A DNA stretch of 7,875 bases from Candidatus Parcubacteria bacterium (lineage in GTDB: Bacteria; Patescibacteriota; Saccharimonadia; Saccharimonadales; Saccharimonadaceae). Location of the stretch: NCBI GenBank assembly GCA_023432475.1, contig JAEYUN010000017.1, positions 1 to 7,875 on the forward strand, read 5' to 3'. The notes beneath the pieces were generated by a model. That model was not told where the DNA came from, did not search any database, and worked only from the letters and a program-made list of their open reading frames with translations. Shown one piece after another: positions 1 through 5,919 of the stretch (position 1 is the first letter of the stretch; every line of letters begins with the position of its first letter). The position numbers were made by a program, and so were the translations under genes.

Positions 1-22
1 GAATGCCCAGCACAAAACGTGC

Positions 23-1843
23 CTAGTTCTTAGCGTGACGTTTGCGTTCGTTACTGTCAAGGTAGCGTTTGCGAAGTCGGAGACTCTTCGGGGTTACTTC
101 GAGCAGTTCGTCATCGTTTAGAAAATCAATACACTGCTCTAAACTAAAGTTAGTAAACGGCGTCAGCTGAACCACACCGTCACTTGAACTGCTGCGCATA
201 TTGGTTAGGTGCTTAGCCTTACAGACATTAATTTCCATGTCTTCTTGACGACGATTGATACCGATGATCATCCCGGCATACACTTCAGTGCCGGGTCCGA
301 CTAATAACTCGCCGCGGCTTTCGGCGGTCTCAAGAGCATAAGGCGTGGTCGTGCCGGCTTCAAAGGCAATAAGGGCCCCGTTGCGTGATGAAGCTATTTT
401 TGCCCCAACCGGACTGTAACCGTGCGGTAAGCTATGCATAATAACGGTACCTTTAGTGTCGGTGAGCAGAGAGTTACGCAGGCCAATAAGGGCCCTGGTA
501 GTGATGATATAAGTCATACGAGTTTGCCCGCCAGACGTTTGCTCCTGTTTGATTAGTTCGGCTCGACGCAAACCCATCTCCTGGCTAATGACACCGACGA
601 ATTCTGGACCTATTTCTACCAGTAGTTCTTCAACCGGTTCCTTTTCTTGACCATCTTCGGTAATGGTGACGACCTGCGGGCGACCGACTTCGAACTCATA
701 GCCTTCGCGGCGCATAGTCTCAATAAGCACACTCAAGTGAAGTTCGCCGCGACCGGAAATAACGAAACCAATACCCTCATATCGAACTTTCAAAGCCACG
801 TTGGTTTCAAGCTCACGCTGCAACCTTTCCCCAAGCTGGCGAGAAGTGTTGAATTCGCCCTCTCGCCCTTTCATAGGGCTTGTATTGGGACCTAAATACA
901 TACTGATAGTCGGCGCTTCGATGGCAATGACGGGCAAGGCTTCGGGATTGTCCCGGCTAGCTACGGTGTCACCAATATGGGCCTCAGCTATACCGGTAAG
1001 CGCTACAATATCGCCACTGCCCGCTGTCTCAACTTCCTCCCGGCCCAAACCGCGGGAAACAAAAACTTTTTCTATTTTTGAATTAACTAAAGAGCCGTCA
1101 GCTTTCATGAGAACGACGGGTAGGTTCTTCGACACCCGACCGCGCACCACTCGGCCGATAGCATATTTGCCGAGGAAGCTGTCGCGTGCCAAAGCCGCAA
1201 CCACTAATTGTAAACTACCCTCTTGAACAGCTGGTGGGTCAATGTCGGTAGTAATAGCCGCAAACAGTGGAGTCAGGTCGGCCGCTTCTTGAGCATCAGC
1301 CGGTATGTCTGTCCAGGCTTTGCCCTCACGGGCAATCGCGTAGTATATAGGGTAATAAAGTTGGCTCTCGTCGGTAGCAAGCTCCAAAAACAGGTCAGCC
1401 AATTCGTTTTCCACTTCGGCAATCCGTCGGGCCGGTTTATCTATCTTGTTGATAACAACGACTGGTTTTAAACCAAGTTGCAGCGCTTTAGTCAGCACAA
1501 ACTTTGTTTGAGGCATGGGACCTTCCTGGGCATCAACCACAAGCAACACTCCATCGGCCATATTAAGCGTCCGCTCAACCTCGCCTGAAAAGTCGGCGTG
1601 ACCCGGCGTGTCAATAATGTTAATCTTGTAGTCATTCCAGTAAATTGTCGTTTGCTTGGCGGTGATAGTAATGCCCCGCTCTCGCTCTTGTTCACCGCTA
1701 TCCATGATCAGTGTCTGGCTCATTTCTGCTTGGTTGTCGCGGAAAGTATTGCTTTGTTTTAAAAGGCCGTCGACCAGCGTGGTTTTGCCGTGGTCAACAT
1801 GGGCGATAATAGCGATATTACGTATTTTTTCAGTATCAATCAT
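23..1843 (-). CDS. typA: TypA/BipA ribosome-associated translational GTPase
   Basis: This 606-residue protein is a near full-length match to the usual BipA size (E. coli BipA is 607). The GTPase domain shows G1 AHVDHGKTTL at residues 14-23, switch-I RGITI at 56-60, DTPGH at 78-82 and NKID at 132-135. EF-G-like domains follow. The BipA-specific C-terminal domain is recognisable from LTNMRSSSSDG and from DDELLEVTPKSLRLRKR near the end. BipA binds the 70S ribosome in the GTP state and assists 50S assembly and adaptation to cold or stress; that role is family knowledge. The ATG at 1843 fits the family N-terminus (IRNIAIIAHVDHGK), and the stop is TAG. No good Shine-Dalgarno sits just upstream: an AAAGGAAG lies over 20 nt away, separated from the start by a small CCGG/CCGG hairpin. 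The gene looks monocistronic, with its own promoter inside the 3' end of the upstream lactate permease gene. The usual G5 SA(L) tract is replaced by AIAREG, a mild oddity. Identification is secure. Confidence 0.98.
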   Translation of the reverse strand: MIDTEKIRNIAIIAHVDHGKTTLVDGLLKQSNTFRDNQAEMSQTLIMDSGEQERERGITITAKQTTIYWNDYKINIIDTPGHADFSGEVERTLNMADGVLLVVDAQEGPMPQTKFVLTKALQLGLKPVVVINKIDKPARRIAEVENELADLFLELATDESQLYYPIYYAIAREGKAWTDIPADAQEAADLTPLFAAITTDIDPPAVQEGSLQLVVAALARDSFLGKYAIGRVVRGRVSKNLPVVLMKADGSLVNSKIEKVFVSRGLGREEVETAGSGDIVALTGIAEAHIGDTVASRDNPEALPVIAIEAPTISMYLGPNTSPMKGREGEFNTSRQLGERLQRELETNVALKVRYEGIGFVISGRGELHLSVLIETMRREGYEFEVGRPQVVTITEDGQEKEPVEELLVEIGPEFVGVISQEMGLRRAELIKQEQTSGGQTRMTYIITTRALIGLRNSLLTDTKGTVIMHSLPHGYSPVGAKIASSRNGALIAFEAGTTTPYALETAESRGELLVGPGTEVYAGMIIGINRRQEDMEINVCKAKHLTNMRSSSSDGVVQLTPFTNFSLEQCIDFLNDDELLEVTPKSLRLRKRYLDSNERKRHAKN

Positions 1844-1883
1844 AAAATAAAGCCGGTACTGGGCCGGTCTTCCTTTGCACTAT

Positions 1884-1892
1884 ATTGTACCA
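1884..1892 (-). promoter_or_regulatory. typA promoter, extended -10
   Basis: Read on the minus strand, TGGTACAAT is an extended -10 (TGn plus TACAAT, one mismatch from TATAAT). No convincing -35 lies upstream, where the sequence is already the stop-codon region of the lactate permease gene (stop at 1905-1907). Transcription would start near 1877, giving a leader of about 34 nt. That leader contains CCGG at 1864-1867 and again at 1853-1856, which can pair into a 4-bp hairpin followed by a T-rich stretch. The hairpin could be a weak terminator for the upstream gene or a translation-modulating element; both readings are inference. Confidence 0.5.
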
Positions 1893-1904
1893 TATTTTCA
1901 TTTT

Positions 1905-3539
1905 TCAGCCAGATAAGCCGAAATAATAAACCGCTAACGCTCCAATAGTACCCAAGACTAAGTACGTTATGACGGCTGGAATTAACCGCCGAATCACTCG
2001 TCCTTCTTGATGGTGAATACCGACCACAGTCGAAGCCGCTACGATATTGTGTACTGCAACCATATTACCAGCGGCCGCCCCGCTAACTTGTTGAGCTAGC
2101 ACTAAATCAGTCGGCAACCCAGCGCCAAGAGCAATACTATGTTGGATTGGTGCCATAGTAAGAGTGGAGACGGTTGACGAACCAGTTATGAAGGCACCGA
2201 GCATACCTAAAAATGGCGCGATTAAAAGCCAGTTAGAGCCGAAAATCCCCGCCAACGAACGGGCGATGTATTCAGGCATACTGGTCAGACTGGCGCTATT
2301 GAAACCGGAGTTGATGAATATCTGCACCATGATAAGCGTCGGTAAGAGCGCCATGGCCGAAATAACTATCATGCGCCCGGTATCTTTGATCGACTGCAAT
2401 GACTTCATCGCCGAAGCTGGACGAAGCATAAATGCCAGTAAAGCAGCTAGCGCAAGAATAGTGCCAGGCGACGCTAAAACCAACCAGGTCGATGATATAC
2501 TTTCATAACCAAGTATTTGTTTCCAGCTTAAATCAACGGCAGCGACCATCTCACTCACAGACGGTACTAGTCTGGTTGCAACTAGCGCCCCTATAACGAA
2601 AATATAGGGCAGCCACGCCAAAATGAGAGACATTTTATTGTGGTCTGACGTCCTAGTTGCCGCCGTTCGATGAGTCCGCCAGCTCGCGTCGGCACGTAGC
2701 AGAACGTTTTTATGAGCCGTTATAGTAGCTACCAATAAAGTCACACCCGAACTAGCTATACTGATAAATTCCGGAGTCAACCAAAGCGCAAACAGCAGAC
2801 TGGACAAGGCATAGGTCGCGCCGACCAGCAGAGTCCACGGCAGAACTTCACGTAACGCTTGCCAGCTGCGCGCTTTTTTGTCTTCGCCAAAACCAAAAAC
2901 CAAAGTAGCAACCATAACAAGCGGCAACATACACGCAATTAGAACGTCTATGCGGGTGATAATTTGGGCGATAGCCCCTACAAAACCTGGCTCAGTAAAT
3001 GACGGAACATTACTAAGACCCAGTAATACTGGCGTGCCAACGGCTCCAAAAGCCACGGCAATAGTGTCACCGATAAGCGTCAGTACAATTGCTGCCATCG
3101 GGCGAAAGCCTAACGACAATAGAAGTGGTGCCGCTATAGCCACTGGCGCGCCGAAGCCAGCCAAACCCTCGAGTAACGATACAAACAGTAGGCCGACCAA
3201 CACCACTTGAACTCGCATGTCGCGTGAAATCGTAAAGAAACCACTTTTAATCCTCTCAAGAGCACCGGTCACTTTAAGGGTGTTAAGCAGTGAAATTGCC
3301 CCCAGTAAAATCCATAGAATCGTCAGAGCCCGGTGGACTCCTTGGAGAATGGAGGCACCAAGAGCCAGAGAATCCATCTGCCAAATAATTGCCGCTAGCG
3401 ACAGAACCGACAAGGCCGCAATGGTCATGCCGTAACGGGCAGGCATGCGAAAGACCACCAAAAGCAGTAACGGGATGATGATTGCGCTCATGGCGACAAG
3501 TAGCAGCATATAAATAAGTATAACGTTTATGTTTTTCAA
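1905..3539 (-). CDS. lctP: L-lactate permease (LctP/LldP family)
   Basis: This is a polytopic membrane protein of about 544 residues, within the normal LctP size range. It would carry lactate (or related 2-hydroxyacids such as glycolate) across the cytoplasmic membrane, probably in symport with H+. Family hallmarks are EGLAGFGAPVAIAAP at about 124-138 followed by LGFRPMAA, then GDTIAVAFGAVGTPVLLGL at 157-175, ITGSST at 451-456, and GNMVAVHNIVAA at 491-502 followed by EG and a last hydrophobic helix. Many strongly hydrophobic segments alternate with short charged loops; a hydrophilic loop lies near 280-303. The stop is TGA. The start is uncertain. The reading frame opens at TTG 3539, which directly abuts a tRNA terminator and has no spaced Shine-Dalgarno. 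The alternative ATG at 3509 (MLLLVAMS...) sits 7 nt after a TATACT box and would be leaderless. A GlcD-type dehydrogenase gene lies about 0.7 kb upstream on the same strand beyond the tRNAs, which supports a lactate role. Confidence 0.93.
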   Translation of the reverse strand: MKNINVILIYMLLLVAMSAIIIPLLLLVVFRMPARYGMTIAALSVLSLAAIIWQMDSLALGASILQGVHRALTILWILLGAISLLNTLKVTGALERIKSGFFTISRDMRVQVVLVGLLFVSLLEGLAGFGAPVAIAAPLLLSLGFRPMAAIVLTLIGDTIAVAFGAVGTPVLLGLSNVPSFTEPGFVGAIAQIITRIDVLIACMLPLVMVATLVFGFGEDKKARSWQALREVLPWTLLVGATYALSSLLFALWLTPEFISIASSGVTLLVATITAHKNVLLRADASWRTHRTAATRTSDHNKMSLILAWLPYIFVIGALVATRLVPSVSEMVAAVDLSWKQILGYESISSTWLVLASPGTILALAALLAFMLRPASAMKSLQSIKDTGRMIVISAMALLPTLIMVQIFINSGFNSASLTSMPEYIARSLAGIFGSNWLLIAPFLGMLGAFITGSSTVSTLTMAPIQHSIALGAGLPTDLVLAQQVSGAAAGNMVAVHNIVAASTVVGIHHQEGRVIRRLIPAVITYLVLGTIGALAVYYFGLSG

Positions 3540-3546
3540 CCACCAA
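3517..3546 (-). promoter_or_regulatory. candidate lactate permease promoter (possibly leaderless mRNA)
   Basis: On the minus strand TTGGTG (3546-3541) is followed after 18 nt by TATACT (3522-3517), which matches TATAAT at five of six positions. Transcription would begin about 7 nt later, at or next to the ATG at 3509, so the mRNA would have almost no leader. The -35 match is poor (three of six), and the element lies inside the reading frame if TTG 3539 is the true start. It is a candidate only; the rival explanation is read-through from the upstream tRNA operon. Confidence 0.35.
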
Positions 3547-3570
3547 AAAACAGCTCCTAAAATGAGCTGC
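3545..3570 (-). terminator. intrinsic terminator of the Leu(CAG)-Val(TAC) tRNA operon
   Basis: On the minus strand CAGCTC and GAGCTG form a perfect 6-bp stem around a 7-nt loop (ATTTTAG), immediately followed by six T residues. It begins 8 nt after the CCA end of tRNA-Val(TAC). The T-run ends only 5 nt before the TTG that could start the lactate permease, so this hairpin also controls whether tRNA-operon transcripts reach that gene. Confidence 0.88.
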
Positions 3571-3578
3571 TTTATTCG

Positions 3579-3655
3579 TGGTGGGCGCTGAGGGGCTCGA
3601 ACCCCCGACCCCCTCGGTGTAAACGAGGTGCTCTAGCCAACTGAGCTAAGCGCCC
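3579..3655 (-). tRNA. tRNA-Val (anticodon TAC)
   Basis: This is a 77-nt cloverleaf read on the minus strand. The acceptor GGGCGCT pairs with AGCGCCC, the D arm carries AGTTGGCTA, and the anticodon stem CCTCG/CGAGG encloses the loop TTTACAC, giving anticodon TAC (reads GUA and, by wobble, other GUN codons). The T arm is GGGGG-TTCGAGC-CCCTC. Discriminator A and the 3' CCA are genome-encoded. It lies 5 nt downstream of tRNA-Leu(CAG) on the same strand and is followed by the intrinsic terminator. There is no intron. Confidence 0.97.
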
Positions 3656-3660
3656 GAATA

Positions 3661-3747
3661 TGGTGCGGATGAGAGGACTTGAACCTCCACGAACTTGCGT
3701 TCACTAGCACCTGAAGCTAGCGCGTCTACCAATTCCGCCACATCCGC
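3661..3747 (-). tRNA. tRNA-Leu (anticodon CAG)
   Basis: This 87-nt class II tRNA is read on the minus strand. The acceptor GCGGATG pairs with CATCCGC, and the anticodon stem CTAGC/GCTAG encloses TTCAGGT, giving anticodon CAG (reads CUG). A long variable arm (GAACGCAAGTTC) identifies class II, and the T arm is GGAGG-TTCAAGT-CCTCT. The CCA is encoded. It is the first gene of a two-tRNA operon with Val(TAC). The nearest good promoter is about 100 nt upstream, leaving a long leader with two potential hairpins. Confidence 0.97.
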
Positions 3748-3754
3748 AAGATGT

Positions 3755-3810
3755 ATGAGACAAACGACGTTTTTCTCATCGCGCGGGGTGCGACATAAAG
3801 TCGACACTCC
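3755..3810 (-). other. structured leader of the tRNA-Leu(CAG) transcript
   Basis: Between the candidate start point (about 3845) and the tRNA 5' end (3747), the minus strand can form two hairpins. The first (3810-3785) pairs CGAC with GTCG around a TTTAT loop and continues through GTG/CAC and GG/CC, with one bulge and one mismatch. The second (3779-3755) pairs ATGAGA with TCTCAT and contains an inner AAAC/GTTT pairing. Neither is followed by a T-run, so they do not look like terminators. They could be processing or stability elements, or incidental. Confidence 0.35.
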
Positions 3811-3851
3811 GGCTGCTCTTTTCCTAAAAAACAATAGGTACAGCACGAGAC

Positions 3852-3881
3852 ATTATAGCGGATATTGCCGTCAGTGCACAA
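3852..3881 (-). promoter_or_regulatory. promoter of the leftward tRNA operon
   Basis: On the minus strand a perfect TATAAT (3857-3852) lies 18 nt after TTGTGC (3881-3876; the TTG half of the -35 matches). Predicted initiation is near 3845, giving a leader of about 98 nt before tRNA-Leu(CAG). The element overlaps the oppositely oriented promoter for the rightward tRNAs. Confidence 0.55.
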
Positions 3882-3894
3882 TATGGGGTACAAT
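3865..3894 (+). promoter_or_regulatory. promoter of the rightward Val-Ala-Ala tRNA operon
   Basis: TTGCCG at 3865-3870 (four of six to TTGACA) is followed after 18 nt by TACAAT at 3889-3894 (five of six to TATAAT). Transcription would start near 3901, only about 6 nt before tRNA-Val(CAC), a typical short tRNA leader. The -35 lies inside the spacer of the leftward promoter, so the two cannot easily be occupied at once. Confidence 0.65.
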
Positions 3895-3906
3895 CGAGTT
3901 GCCCTT

Positions 3907-3983
3907 GGGAAATTAGCTCAGTTGGCTAGAGCGCACGATTCACATTCGTGAGGTCACAGGTTCGAGCCCTGTATTTCCCACCA
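3907..3983 (+). tRNA. tRNA-Val (anticodon CAC)
   Basis: This is a 77-nt cloverleaf. The acceptor GGGAAAT pairs with ATTTCCC, the D arm is GCTC-AGTTGGCTA-GAGC, and the anticodon stem CACGA/TCGTG encloses TTCACAT, giving anticodon CAC (reads GUG only). The T arm is ACAGG-TTCGAGC-CCTGT, with A73 and encoded CCA. It is first in a rightward three-tRNA operon, and its anticodon complements the Val(TAC) tRNA of the divergent operon. Confidence 0.97.
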
Positions 3984-3999
3984 AATTGTATGTTATCAT

Positions 4000-4075
4000 G
4001 GGGTACTAGCTCAGTTGGTAGAGCGCAGCATTCGCATTGCTGAGGCCGGCGGTTCGACCCCGCCGTACTCCACCA
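4000..4075 (+). tRNA. tRNA-Ala (anticodon CGC)
   Basis: This is a 76-nt cloverleaf. The acceptor GGGGTAC pairs with GTACTCC and includes a G3-U70 wobble, the alanine identity element recognised by alanyl-tRNA synthetase. The anticodon stem CAGCA/TGCTG encloses TTCGCAT, giving anticodon CGC (reads GCG). The T arm is GGCGG-TTCGACC-CCGCC, and the CCA is encoded. It starts 16 nt after tRNA-Val(CAC). Confidence 0.97.
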
Positions 4076-4081
4076 AAACGA

Positions 4082-4158
4082 GGGGCATTAGCTCATTTGG
4101 CTAGAGCGCTTCCATGGCATGGAAGAGGTGATCGGTTCGAATCCGATATGCTCCACCA
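4082..4158 (+). tRNA. tRNA-Ala (anticodon GGC)
   Basis: This is a 77-nt cloverleaf. The acceptor GGGGCAT pairs with ATGCTCC, again with the alanine-specific G3-U70 pair. The anticodon stem CTTCC/GGAAG encloses ATGGCAT, giving anticodon GGC (reads GCC and GCU). The T arm is ATCGG-TTCGAAT-CCGAT, and the CCA is encoded. It lies 6 nt after tRNA-Ala(CGC) and is followed at once by the operon terminator. Confidence 0.97.
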
Positions 4159-4159
4159 C

Positions 4160-4202
4160 AAAAAATATCCCATCAAGGTTAAACTCGCTGGGGTATTTTT
4201 TT
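4160..4202 (+). terminator. bidirectional intrinsic terminator between tRNA-Ala(GGC) and the FAD dehydrogenase
   Basis: AAAAAATATCCCA (4160-4172) pairs with TGGGGTATTTTTT (4189-4201) through 13 bp, with one T-G wobble and a 16-nt loop, and ends in a run of seven T. On the minus strand the same element ends in six T. It therefore serves both the rightward tRNA operon (CCA ends 4158) and the convergent dehydrogenase gene (stop at 4216). Confidence 0.88.
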
Positions 4203-4215
4203 GTGTTCTTCGCTT

Positions 4216-5856
4216 TTATGTACGTGGTAGATAATCTGCCAAATGCGCCAAAGAATACTCTTTACGTAGCATATCAACCAGTTGCTTGGCGTCAGTACCT
4301 AGCTTTACACCCGGATTGAGTATGCCGTGAGGATCGAAACCCTTTTTTAACATCTTAAAGACCGCCAACATGTCGTCACCTACCTGGAGTTTGACAAACG
4401 GTGCGCGCAAACGGCCATCGTTGTTCTCTGCAGCAATACTACCACCCATATTAACTATCGCTCGGTAGTAATCGTCCATCAGTTTGAACACCTTCTGCCG
4501 GTCGCTCAGTTTTGCAAGGTCAAGCAGCGGATGAACGTGCAAGTTAGCGTCGCCGGCATGTCCCCATACAGCCACTGCCAAGTGATGCTTGTCAAACAGC
4601 TTGTATATGGTGTCGATAAACTCATGTATCTTCGCTTGCGGCACAGAAGCATCCTCGATAATCGGCAGTGCAGCTTTGCTGCCATGATTATAGTTAATAA
4701 CCGCTGCCGCCGAGTGACGCAAGGCCCAAAGTTTTTCTTGTTCGTCAATATCATCTGACTCGACTATACGATCGGTTAATCCGCTCAATAAACGACGAGC
4801 TTTTTTGGCCTTTTTGTGACGCAGGCGTTCATGGTCATCAAACTCAACAAATAACACGGCCGCCGGCACAGAATCCTTAGGTACTAAGTCTTCTGGAAAA
4901 GTATAGTCTTGTTCTTTTATGGCAAATTTTATGAGATTGCTGTCGATCATTTCCAGACTACTAGGCTGCAGTTTAGCCAAAGCTCCAATGGCATCAATAG
5001 CACTATCTATCTCGCTTAGGCTGGCCACCACCAAGCTATTGCGCGGCTCGTAAGCTGCTAATTTCAGTATGGCCTCGGTTATAATTCCGAGCGTACCCTG
5101 TGAGCCAACAAACAAAGCTGTTAAATCGATTGAACCGTCTTTGCGCCTAATATCACGTAAATCATAGCCAATACCGTCCTTATCAGTCTGCAATTTACCG
5201 TAGTATTCACTTAACGTTCCGTCGTGCTCGCTTTTAATACCGTCAATCGTTCGATAAAGCTCGCCCTCCAAAGTCGTTAAGCCTTTCTTTTTTTCGACTT
5301 CCCGACGGCTCAGCCTACCGGTCTGAATTAATTCACCGTTAGCCAGGACAACTTCCAGTTTGTCGACCCATTTAGTCATCGAGCCGTATTTCAAATATTT
5401 TTCACCCGCAGTATTATTAGCAATCGCCCCACCAACCGTGGAGTATTTATAAGAAGCCGGGTATGGCGGCAGGAATAAACCGTGGGTATATAGGGTTTCT
5501 TGCAACGAGTGAAAATTGACCCCAGGCTGAACCCGGACCAGTTTCTGTTGGGTATCTAGTTCGAGTATTTTATTGAGATGGGCAGGAAATACCATAACAA
5601 TACCGCTACCGATCGCTGCGCCAGTCTGGTCAGTACCACTGCCCCGGGCGGTTATTGGTAAAATATGGCCTTTTTCAGCCAGCTGCCACGAAAAGCGCGC
5701 CACTTTACGTACGTCGTTAGCTGAGCGCGGGTAAACCACGAGAGAAGGTCTTACTTCAAGTACACTGGCATCGGTAGAGAAATAGTTACGAACCGAGGCA
5801 TTATCGAGTACTTCGCCGCTCAAATGCGACTGCAGATAAGCTGCTATTTTATTCAT
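4216..5856 (-). CDS. FAD-linked 2-hydroxyacid dehydrogenase, GlcD/D-lactate dehydrogenase type
   Basis: This 546-residue flavoprotein has the two-domain layout of the GlcD/Dld family. The N-terminal PCMH-type FAD-binding domain shows ARGSGTDQTG at 70-79, PYPASYKYSTVGGAIANNTAG at about 131-151 and VGSQGTLGIITEA at 250-262. The C-terminal FAD-oxidase domain shows WALRHS at 377-382, EDASVP at 401-406, GHAGDANLH at 432-440 and FDPHGILNPGVKLG at 507-520. Such enzymes oxidise D-lactate, glycolate or related 2-hydroxyacids at FAD and pass electrons to quinone, cytochrome or a partner protein. The metal-binding set known from D-2-hydroxyglutarate dehydrogenase (His, His, Glu) is matched by H433, H440 and E477. 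The usual EHG motif, however, reads ENN (477-479). There is no signal peptide or membrane helix, so it is cytosolic or peripheral. The ATG at 5856 has a GGAG 8 nt upstream; the stop is TAA. The nearby lactate permease favours lactate as substrate, but sequence alone does not fix the substrate. Confidence 0.93.
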   Translation of the reverse strand: MNKIAAYLQSHLSGEVLDNASVRNYFSTDASVLEVRPSLVVYPRSANDVRKVARFSWQLAEKGHILPITARGSGTDQTGAAIGSGIVMVFPAHLNKILELDTQQKLVRVQPGVNFHSLQETLYTHGLFLPPYPASYKYSTVGGAIANNTAGEKYLKYGSMTKWVDKLEVVLANGELIQTGRLSRREVEKKKGLTTLEGELYRTIDGIKSEHDGTLSEYYGKLQTDKDGIGYDLRDIRRKDGSIDLTALFVGSQGTLGIITEAILKLAAYEPRNSLVVASLSEIDSAIDAIGALAKLQPSSLEMIDSNLIKFAIKEQDYTFPEDLVPKDSVPAAVLFVEFDDHERLRHKKAKKARRLLSGLTDRIVESDDIDEQEKLWALRHSAAAVINYNHGSKAALPIIEDASVPQAKIHEFIDTIYKLFDKHHLAVAVWGHAGDANLHVHPLLDLAKLSDRQKVFKLMDDYYRAIVNMGGSIAAENNDGRLRAPFVKLQVGDDMLAVFKMLKKGFDPHGILNPGVKLGTDAKQLVDMLRKEYSLAHLADYLPRT

Positions 5857-5864
5857 GGTTTTTA

Positions 5865-5868
5865 CTCC
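5865..5868 (-). promoter_or_regulatory. Shine-Dalgarno of the FAD dehydrogenase
   Basis: GGAG on the minus strand lies 8 nt before the ATG at 5856. It fixes the start and shows that this organism does use Shine-Dalgarno initiation for some genes, unlike typA and lctP here. Confidence 0.75.
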
Positions 5869-5886
5869 GTTTCATAGGCTATCACC

Positions 5887-5895
5887 ATCATAGCA
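5887..5895 (-). promoter_or_regulatory. FAD dehydrogenase promoter, extended -10
   Basis: On the minus strand TGCTATGAT is an extended -10 (TGn plus TATGAT, five of six to consensus). No good -35 is seen. Initiation near 5880 would give a leader of about 24 nt containing the GGAG site. It is divergent from, and about 30 nt away from, the tRNA-Leu(GAG) promoter. Confidence 0.55.
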
Positions 5896-5919
5896 TAAGC
5901 ATTGACTAAAATCCCCCCG

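Noticed and set aside
1..22. Small GCAC/GTGC hairpin just after the typA stop
   Set aside because: Only 4 bp, with no T-run in view; too weak to call a terminator, and the window ends.
801..1226. 141-codon plus-strand frame antisense to typA
   Set aside because: It lies wholly inside a strongly conserved gene, has low-complexity Ser/Arg/Pro-rich content and no ribosome binding site.
1905..1907. Possible TGA recoding (Gly or Trp), as in some CPR lineages
   Set aside because: The permease ends at TGA exactly where the family C-terminus is expected, and no gene here has internal TGA codons.
2164..3435. Three plus-strand frames antisense to the lactate permease
   Set aside because: They are shadow frames of hydrophobic codons read in reverse, with no start signals and no family resemblance.
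3646..3846. Minus-strand 66-codon frame including VAELVDALASGAS
   Set aside because: This is the well-known false translation of a tRNA-Leu gene; it runs through tRNA-Leu(CAG) and into tRNA-Val(TAC).
4037..4319. Plus-strand frames of 65-66 codons starting within the tRNA-Ala genes
   Set aside because: They run through tRNA-Ala(GGC) and the terminator and end inside the dehydrogenase gene; no start signal and no recognisable family.
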